The notes under the pieces: generated by a model
The model's database searches: none
Told to the model about the DNA's origin: nothing
Seen by the model: the letters and a program-made list of their open reading frames with translations, nothing else
In this document: piece after piece, positions 56,918-64,000 of the stretch
Layout of the letters: every line of letters begins with the position of its first letter
Position numbering within the stretch: the first letter of the stretch is position 1
DNA from: Suillus spraguei
Taxonomy: Eukaryota > Basidiomycota > Agaricomycetes > Boletales > Suillaceae
DNA: 64,000 nt
Reading direction: 5' to 3'
Assembly: GCA_016800925.1 (NCBI GenBank)
Contig: JABCPU010000152.1
Coordinates: 62,001 to 126,000 of the forward strand
Translations under genes and position numbers: made by a program

Positions 56918-57144
56918 GGTAAAACCCAGTAAGATTAAAGTAAAGTATACAAGCATAATACAATGTGCTTAAATAGGTCAATATGTGCGCATGGATCAAG
57001 AGAGTCACGAGAATGTAAGTGCGTATCCAAAGATGGAAGGTAACTATAGTACAGATGCATTGAGCATATGAGTCAGGGTCACATTACGTAATATACAAAG
57101 TAAAGGAGATAAGAAAATGAATAGGGGCACATACGACTGTAACA
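56917..57144 (-). mobile_element. Inverted 5' fragment of element A-type LTR
   Basis: This is the reverse complement of the first about 228 bp of the LTR at 44251. It ends at GTAACA on the plus strand (TGTTAC of the LTR start) and retains the self-primer complement AAGATTAAAGT and the LTR string AAAACCCAGTAAG. It joins the Helitron helicase on its left and a gag fragment on its right. Confidence 0.85.
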
Positions 57145-57725
57145 CATGGGCTGACTTCCTTAAAGAGTTTGATGAAAACTTCAAAGCCATTGATCCAGAA
57201 GGAACCACCATGCCTAAGCTTAAGCAAAGCGGAGACCTTCAGACATACATTGCAGATTTCCAAGCCCTGTCAAGACAGGCAGATGTCACCGATGATTCCT
57301 CTCAGAAACAGTTCTTCATTGATGGACTGAACCAAGGCCTTCTCACCAGTCTTTTCAAAACCGGCATCACTCTTACATCATTTAACCAAACCATGAAGCT
57401 TTGTGTTACACTCGATAACAACTACACCCAGCTGAAAAGCATTACCTCTAGTCGCCCACAACAAAAGAAGAATAACTTTGGAAGTCATCGATACATAAGT
57501 TCCAAAGATAAGGACACTATAGAGGTAGATCACATCTCAGATATGGAACGATCCGAATGTATGAGAAAAGGGCAATGCTTCAGATGTTGCAAAACTGGAC
57601 ATCATATAGGAACCTGCCCTGATAGGAAGAAAAAAACTCCGGTCCGAAAAACCAAAATCAAGGAACTCCCTGATGACGAAGATCATGACAATGAAACAGT
57701 GCGCTGCATTATAGAGGATTTTTAG
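57145..57725 (+). pseudogene. Gag of element B, 5' truncated
   Basis: Homologous to element A Gag from its residue 90 or so onward: FLKEFDENFKAIDPEGTTMP, LQTYIADFQALSRQA, FFIDGLNQGLLTSLF, and a zinc knuckle CFRCCKTGHHIGTC. The amino-terminal third is missing; the open frame begins in the inverted LTR (57117). It ends EDF-TAG in the frameshift context. Confidence 0.82.
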
Positions 57726-57759
57726 CATAGGGAAACAAGAAATCAATGTATGTTTCTCC
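57716..57759 (+). other. -1 frameshift signal, element B gag/pol
   Basis: The same architecture as in element A: heptamer GGATTTT (57716-57722), gag stop TAG, then an 8-bp stem GGGAAACA / TGTTTCTC (57730-57737 and 57751-57758) with one G-T wobble replacing the A-T of element A. Pol is again -1 relative to gag. A TAG in the pol frame at 57728-57730 (TGG in A) makes this copy inactive. Confidence 0.6.
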
Positions 57760-57811
57760 CAATGTATTACTAAGACTTGTACATGCTGTAGGTGAATGAA
57801 AAGAACTCAGT

Positions 57812-60442
57812 GTTCCCATTTCCCTCATATCTCGTACCCGTCTGAAATCTGTCAACACTACTGCTGTCATTGATTCTGGAGCAGCTGGAACCTTCATCTC
57901 CGAAGAGTTTGTGAAACTCCACAAAATCACACGACAACAATTGAAGAAACCTTTCAAAGTCACAACTGCTGATGGTACTCTCATAAAAGGAGGACCCATA
58001 ACCCATTATTGCCTTTTAATCATGAAAATTGATGAATGAACTATGCACAGAAAGTTCAACATCACTGAACTAGGACGAAGAGACCAAATACTTCTTGGGA
58101 TCCCCTGGTTACGTGCTATGAACCCAACAATCGATTGGACAGCTGAAACCCTCACACTCTCTCAGACTTCTGAATCTGAGGAAATTGAAATTGATGTCGA
58201 TACCGACCGACAGAAGGCAGGGTTACCACTCGCTTTTCCCCACCATTCATTGAGATGGAAGAACTCTAAACTTCCAAAGAAGAAGGAGACATTCACACCG
58301 CTCATTGAAACATTCGACACTTCATCTTCTGTACAAGAACCACCTCATATACAGTTACCATGTCCCCTGTCACCAATCCCTCACACAGAAAGCACAAGAA
58401 TGACTCTGAGCACGAGTATCGGGCCGGACCTGAACCTATCGAGCAGAGGCTGATAGAAGAACAGAAATATGGAAAGAGAAAAGCAAATGATGAACTACCT
58501 GGACGAGACAAAAACTTGCCAAAACTATCCAAGTATTATGTACTGCCAAAAACTTTCCAAGCTACTCCCTCAGCTTCGATCAAAGAGATCCCTGATGAAG
58601 AGGAACCAATGTCTGAAGACATCGCCGATGAACCTGTGCCCTCGTTAATCCCAACTGAGGATGATGACCAATTCAACACAATGCAGGATGTCTGGCATGC
58701 GCCAGAAGTACGCGAAATTTCTTCTTATGAATTAGGAGATGGAGAATTCCTTGTGGAATATGACATCAATGGAGTGAGTATGCAGATTGTCGAAGAAGTA
58801 TCCATGGACACACCTCTCACATGTGATGGAACTTCCTGACTTGAGCAACTCCCTAACTACTCCACCATTTCCCTTCCTACTTCGAAATACAGTAATAAGG
58901 CTCAGGAATTTGCCATGGATGAGAAGGAAAAGAAAAAAAAACCCTTTGAAGAACTGGTCCTGGAATACTTGCATGATTTCATAGATGTCTTTGCTAAAGA
59001 CGGACTAAACAAACTACCCCCCAAACGCCCTGAAATTGATCATCGAATCGATACCAAACCCGGTTTTATTCCCCGCATGTCAAAAGTTTACCCATTATCA
59101 GAGAAAGAATGTGCTGCCATCAAAACATTTATTGATGAAAATGTTGCAAAAGGTTTTATATCAGAATCAAAGTCACCCCAAGCCAGTGGCTTCTTCTTCA
59201 TAGGAAAGAAGAGTGGAGAATTGCGTCCCTGTCAAGATTATCGCTACATCAATGATTGGACAGTCAAGAACGCTTATCCACTTCCACTTCCTATCTCCCT
59301 TGTTGCCCGCCTTCACAATGCACAGTTCTTCACAAAAATGGATATTTGATCTGGTTACAATAACATTTGCATCCATCCTGACGATCGCTGGAAAGCAGCA
59401 TTTACACGGAATTTGGCCACTTTGAACCAAACATCATGTTCTTTGGCCTTTGTAATTCCCCAGCAACTTTCCAAGCGTATATGAATCACACCTTCCAACA
59501 AGAAATCAATGAAGGATGAATGGTTATCTACATGGACAATATCCTTATTTTCTCTACCACAATGGCAGAACACCGGGAGCGCACCAGATGGGTACTGATG
59601 AAGATACGACAGGAACAGTTGTTCCTGAAACCAGAGAAATGCACTTTTGATGCAGAAGAAGTGGAATACCTTGGAATGATAATTCGCCCTGGACAAGTTG
59701 CTATGGACACTGCCAAGACTAAGGGGATCGCCAAATGGCCAATTCTGAAATCAGTAAAAGATGTTCGGTCATTCCTTGGTTTTTGCAACTTCTACCGCAT
59801 GTTCATTTCTCACTACTCTGATATCGCCCAACCCCTTATTGAATTGACAAAGAAAGATAAGGTCTTTGATTGGTCATCTGAATGTATGGATACCTTCGAA
59901 GAATTAAAACGACGCTTCACATCCCAACTGGTACTCCGAAACCCTGATCCTTCCCAACAATTCACTATTGCTACTGATGCTTCGCTCATAGCTACTGACA
60001 GGGTCCTCCTGCAGACTGACGAGAATGGTGTTTATCACCCATGGGCCTATCTCTCACAGTCTTTGAACCCTGCAGAGCGCAATTACTAGATCTTTGATCA
60101 GGAACTACTTGCTGTAATCCGGGCCCTGAACAAATGGCGCCATTATCTTGAAGGAAACCCTCACCCCATCCTGGTATTCACTGACCACATGAACCTCATG
60201 TACTTTAGAAGTGCACAGAAGCTTACCTGTCGCCAAGCACGTTGGCAATTGATATTGTCTATATATGACATCGAACTGCATCACATTGCAGGTACCAAAC
60301 TAGCCGTGCCAGATGCACTATCTCGCCAGCCTGATTATGACTCAGGGAAAGACGATAATGAGGACCAGACTCTACTGCCTGATGCTCTATTTGTTTGTCT
60401 TATTGACACCGATCTGAAGGATGTACTATCATCCTCCAACCC
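57812..60442 (+). pseudogene. Pol protease, RT and RNase H of element B
   Basis: It encodes the retropepsin (VIDSGAAGTFISEEFVKLHK), linker, RT (ASGFFFIGKKSGELRPCQDY), and RNase H (FTIATDASLIATD) to DALFVCLIDTDLKDVL. Stops relative to element A lie at 58037 (TGA for CGA), 59347, 59517 (TGA for TGG), 60087 (TAG for CAG), and a 1-nt deletion lies near 59405. The RT active site reads YMDN instead of YMDD, a loss of a catalytic Asp. It is interrupted at 60443 by a solo LTR. Confidence 0.85.
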
Positions 60443-61212
60443 TGTCATATACCATACTTCTAATCCCAGATCTGACCATATCCGATCAGATCCGATCAAT
60501 TCTATTTCCGTCCAGTCCACAGATCCTGTCCGGATCACCCATCCGAATGTGCCCACTTCTCGCACCTTAACTCCCTTGTGTATATCTGTATCTATCTCCT
60601 TTTGTCATTCCTCCTGTTTCCGGTATTCCGGCTGTGTATACTTCCGTCCTGTGTCACTGATCCATTACCTGTGTTTCATTTCCGATTCATGCTTACTGAT
60701 CCGCTGCGCATTAAGTAATAGACTCCCATTATACTTCATACATAGCCCTCAGTCCCGGACTTGTTGATTATCTGTATTAGATACTTACAGTATATAAACC
60801 ACTTGTAGATCTCCATAGAACCTTAGTTCGAATATCATCTTAGATTCTACTCATTCTGCTTCCTCCAGACTTAAGTCACTTTCTGCTCTAAGTCATCTTC
60901 CAAGACTTGGGATTGATTCCTATAGTCTATATCTCCGACTCTATCTTCGGATAGTCTATCTCTGTTAGTTTCTAGTTAGGAACTCATTCCAAAGCTAGTC
61001 TTAATCCTCGTTCTATTCCTACATGCCGGATAACCTTCGGACATATCATATCTGATACCTTTGGACGTCCAGATCTGTCACGCAACTTCTTCCAGATCTT
61101 TGGACGTACACCTTATCCCTGAAATAAGGGGCATTACTCAGGAAAGGGGCACAGTGCACGAACTGAGGCCAAAGCCCTTCAGATCTCTCTCCCTTTGAGT
61201 ACAGTCTTAACA
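60443..61212 (+). mobile_element. Solo LTR, family 2, copy 1
   Basis: 770 bp from TGTCATATACC to CTTAACA. Flanks are AACCC (60438-60442) and GACCC (61213-61217), a 5-bp target duplication with one mismatch. It contains TATATAAACC near 60793. Removing it and one flank rejoins the element B polyprotein in frame (SSSN and PLDDPVFKTASN). Confidence 0.87.
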
Positions 61213-62071
61213 GACCCCCTCGACGACCCTGTCTTCAAGACCGCCTCCAACGCCCTCGATGACGTGTGCCTTTTCCCCATAAAGTCGTCACTCTCTGATT
61301 GGAAGATCGAGGAGAACGTCCTCTATCACAAAAATTGTGCCTATATCTCTCCAGCGCATTGTACCGATATCTTGAAAAGGTATCATGATCATTCTACTGC
61401 AGGACATCCCAGTAGATTCAAAACTGAAGAGCTCGTAAAACGTGAAGCCTGGTGGCCTGCTATGGGCTCTTACATCCAGAAATACATGGAGGGTTGCACC
61501 CTTTGTCAGCAAATGAAAGCGGATACTCACCCTGTCCGACCTCCGCTTACCCCAATTCCCTCATCTGCAACCAGGCCTTTCTTGCAGGTCTCTGTTGATT
61601 TAATCACTGACCTCCCCCTCTCCAGAGCCTTGACAGTATCATGGTCATGGTAGACCATGGCCTTACAAAGGGGGTAATTATTATCCCTTATTTGAAAACC
61701 ATCACCTCTGAAGGCATTGCCAAACTATTTCTGAAGCACATCTATTGTGGATTACATGACAAAGTCATCTTGGATTGTGGACTGCAATTCCTGTCTCACT
61801 TCTCAAAAGAACTTGCTCAACTCCTCAACTATGTCATTGCTCCATCTACTGCATACCACCCACAGACCGATGGTCAAACTGAATGGCTCAACCAGGAGCT
61901 AGAAATATACCTGTGCATCTATTGCCACAATAATCCTGAAAATTGGATAGAGCATCTACCACTTGCTGAATTCATCCACAACCACTGAAAACACGATGCA
62001 AGGAACACATCACCCTTTTACCTAATGATGGGATATGAGCCACATGCCATCCCTCATCTGATCCCTGACTC
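61213..62071 (+). pseudogene. Integrase of element B, N-terminal and catalytic parts
   Basis: It starts PLDDPVFKTASNALDD, then the HHCC zinc-binding domain (YHDHSTAGHPSRFK ... GCTLCQQMK), and the catalytic core: SVDLITDLP (first Asp), VILDCGLQFLSHFSKELAQL (second Asp; Cys where such enzymes have Arg), QTDGQTEWLNQELEIYL (Glu). A frameshift lies near 61640-61650 and a TGA at 61986-61988 follows FIHNH. It then continues SPFYLMMGYEPHAIPHLIPD to the next solo LTR. Confidence 0.83.
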
Positions 62072-62840
62072 TGTCATATACCATACTTCTAATCTCAGAT
62101 CCGACCATATCCGATCAGATCTGATTGATTCCATATCTGTCCGGTCCACAGATCCTGTCTGGACCACCCATCCGAATGTGCTCACTTCTCGCACCTTAAC
62201 TCCCTTGTGTATATCCGCGTCTATCTCCTTTCATCATTCCTCCTGTTTCCGGTATTCCGGCTATGTATATTTCCGTCCTACATCACTGATCCATTACCTG
62301 TGTTCATTTCTGATTCGTGCTTACTGATCCGCTGTGCATTAACTAATAGACTTCCGTTACACTTCATACATAGCCCTCGGTCCCAGACTTGTTGATTATC
62401 CGTCTTAGATACTTACAGTATATAAACCACTTGTAAATCTCCGTAGAACCTTAGTTCGAATATCATCTTAGATTCTGCTCATTCTGCTTCCTCCAGACTT
62501 AAGCCACTTTCTGCTCCAAGTCATCTTCTGAGAACTGGGATTGATTCCTATAGTCTATATCTCCGACTCTATCTTCGGATAGTCTATCTCTGCTAGTTTT
62601 TAGTTAGGAATTCATTCCAAAGCTAGTCTTAATCTTTGTTCTATCCCTACGTTCCGGATAACCTTCGGACATATCATATCTGATACCTTTGGACGTCCGG
62701 ACCTGTCACGCAACTCCTTCCGGATCTTTGGATGTATAACTTCTCCCTGAAATAAGGGGCATTACTCGGGAAAGGGGCACAGTGCATGAACTGAGGCCAA
62801 AGCCCTTCAGGTCTCTCTACCTTTGAGTACGGTCTTAACA
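62072..62840 (+). mobile_element. Solo LTR, family 2, copy 2
   Basis: 769 bp, same family as 60443-61212. A perfect 5-bp target duplication GACTC (62067-62071 and 62841-62845) flanks it. Removal rejoins LIPDS and TIPAAED in frame within the integrase. Confidence 0.9.
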
Positions 62841-63395
62841 GACTCCACCATCCCTGCCGCAGAAGATTGAGTACAATCTCTGCAAAAGATAAGAGAAGAA
62901 GCAATCACCTGTCACAACATCGCCATGCAGACAATGGCTGAACGATCCCGAGGAGATAAGTACACTCCATGGAAGATAGGAGATAAGGTTTGGCTATCAG
63001 CAGCTAATCTTAGACTAAAACTTCCATCTCGGAAGCTTGCACCAAAACGATATGGACCATTCCCGGTTATCAAAGTCTTATCTCCTATCACGTTCAAACT
63101 TCGACTCCCAACACTGTGGAAGATCCACCCCATGTTCCATGCTTCTGTCTTATCATCCTACAGCAAAAATGATGTGCACGGTCCGAACTTCCTAGAACCT
63201 CCACCTGACATCATTGAAGAAGAAGAAAAATACGAAGTTGAAGCTATTCTCTCCCACAAAGGCACTGGTAGTCGCCGAAAATACCTTGTGACATGGAAGG
63301 GATACTCATTTGGAGATAACAAATGGCTTCCAGAAAAGAACTTGAAGAACTTCGCCCGAATCCTGAATGCTTATAAAAAGCAACATTCTCTTTAA
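62841..63395 (+). CDS. Integrase C-terminus with chromodomain, element B
   Basis: After a TGA at 62868-62870 the frame runs open from about 62871 to TAA at 63393-63395. It has the GPY/F-like part (GDKVWLSAANLRLKLPSRKL, KRYGPFPVIKVLSPITFKL, HPMFHASVLSSY) and a terminal chromodomain (YEVEAILSHKG, RKYLVTWKGYS, DNKWLPEKNLKNFARIL; aromatic Tyr and Trp present). Chromodomains target integration to modified chromatin in chromoviruses (established). This places both elements in the chromovirus branch. Confidence 0.87.
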
Positions 63396-63438
63396 TCATT
63401 CTTCAGTCAATCAACTGCACAAGCACCTGATCAACTAA

Positions 63439-64000
63439 ACCATTCAAAATGTCCTTCCCCACTGCCTACATCACACCATCACTGTTGCTTACAATGATTC
63501 TGACTCAGATGCTGAAAACTATGGTACCCTTTCCAGAGAAATCAATAACACCTCCTATGTTGAAGCCGCCCTCTTATGCGAGGGACACACCCTTGAAATT
63601 GAAAGAATCCTTACTGAAAGAGGCGCCTTCCCTACCTTACTCATTGTCAATGCCATTCGCTCTGCTGCCCTCATCGAAACCATCGCTAAAGAGCTCACTG
63701 ATATTACACAATGTCAACAAATCCTACACTTACAGAAACGCATTCGCGCTTATGGGATGCTTCTGCTTCCCCATTCTTTTACAAATGATGCTGAGGAAGC
63801 TATTCACATTGTGGCCAAACACTGAGCAGGTGTTGCTCAACCTCCCTCTCTGCAAGGAGATACGGCAATACTTCCAGTCCCTCCACCCATTCAATTGTGC
63901 ACTCATTCTAATACTGCTGCCTTTGCTGGCCTATACACTGCTGTTCAGGAGATTTGACAGATCACCTCCGCCATTGTTGAAACTATACAACAATCAGTCA
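63439..64000 (+). CDS. Accessory 3' ORF of element B, runs off window
   Basis: Downstream of pol another frame is open from about 63439 to TGA at 63823-63825 and, in the same frame, continues after it to 63955 (second TGA) and the end of the window. It reads VAYNDSDSDAENYGTLSREI, YVEAALLCEGHTLEIERILT, FPTLLIVNAIRSAALIETIA, ITQCQQILHLQKRIRAYGML, then after the stop a Pro-rich part (VAQPPSLQGDTAILPVPPPI). No ATG starts the frame, though an ATG at 63449 lies one frame away, so a small shift may have occurred. Family not recognised. Position between integrase and the missing 3' LTR corresponds to an extra ORF seen in some retroelements. Confidence 0.5.

Noticed and set aside
57117..57144. Start of element B gag at an ATG in 57117
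   Set aside because: The first codons fall in the inverted LTR fragment, so the start is accidental and the true gag N-terminus is missing.

Overview
The window looks like a mushroom-forming basidiomycete (probably Agaricomycetes). Genes are cut by many 45-65 nt introns (nearly all GT-AG, two GC-AG), the protein families are typical of that group, and the right-hand third is packed with chromodomain Ty3/gypsy retrotransposons, a Helitron, MITEs and solo LTRs. No CRISPR, rRNA or bacterial-style operon is present.

Layout. 1-8744 is gene-poor: decayed coding-like pieces, the conserved end of a bHLH-type gene (about 4442-5110, minus) and a direct repeat. 8745-13913 is a divergent pair: the beta subunit of the SNF1/AMPK kinase (minus) and AMP deaminase (plus) share about 250 bp of intergenic DNA. 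12222-22302 is a tandem segmental duplication of about 5 kb: the 3' part of AMP deaminase plus a DUF2235 alpha/beta-hydrolase gene. The left unit is intact; in the right unit the AMP deaminase piece is a pseudogene and the hydrolase has a 1-nt frameshift. 22539-22745 encodes a small secreted cysteine-rich peptide.

22.9-38.6 kb is a core-gene block: MAP kinase kinase of the Ste7/Fuz7 type, an Avl9 late-secretory protein, a secreted protein of unknown function, ribonucleotide reductase large subunit (with a 4-nt microexon), a hypothetical protein, a BTB/POZ protein and an aldo-keto reductase with a hydrophobic C-terminal tail. After a minisatellite and a hAT transposase relic comes a secreted pepsin-type aspartic protease with an altered second catalytic motif (40256-41704).

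41.7-64 kb is repeat-dominated: two MITEs, twin hairpins, a Helitron helicase fragment (43.3-44.25 kb, minus), a Ty3/gypsy element A with 5' LTR, gag, protease and RT-RNase H (44.25-48.4 kb), a solo LTR, a long decayed Helitron (51.8-56.9 kb), and a second related element B (57.1-64 kb, running off the window) carrying integrase, chromodomain and an extra 3' ORF. Element B is interrupted by two solo LTRs of a different family. Elements A and B share a gag/pol junction that reads as a -1 ribosomal frameshift signal (slippery heptamer, short spacer, stem-loop), and element A has an 11-nt primer-binding site complementary to its own predicted mRNA 5' end, as in Tf1-type self-priming. These two are the most interesting signals in the window.
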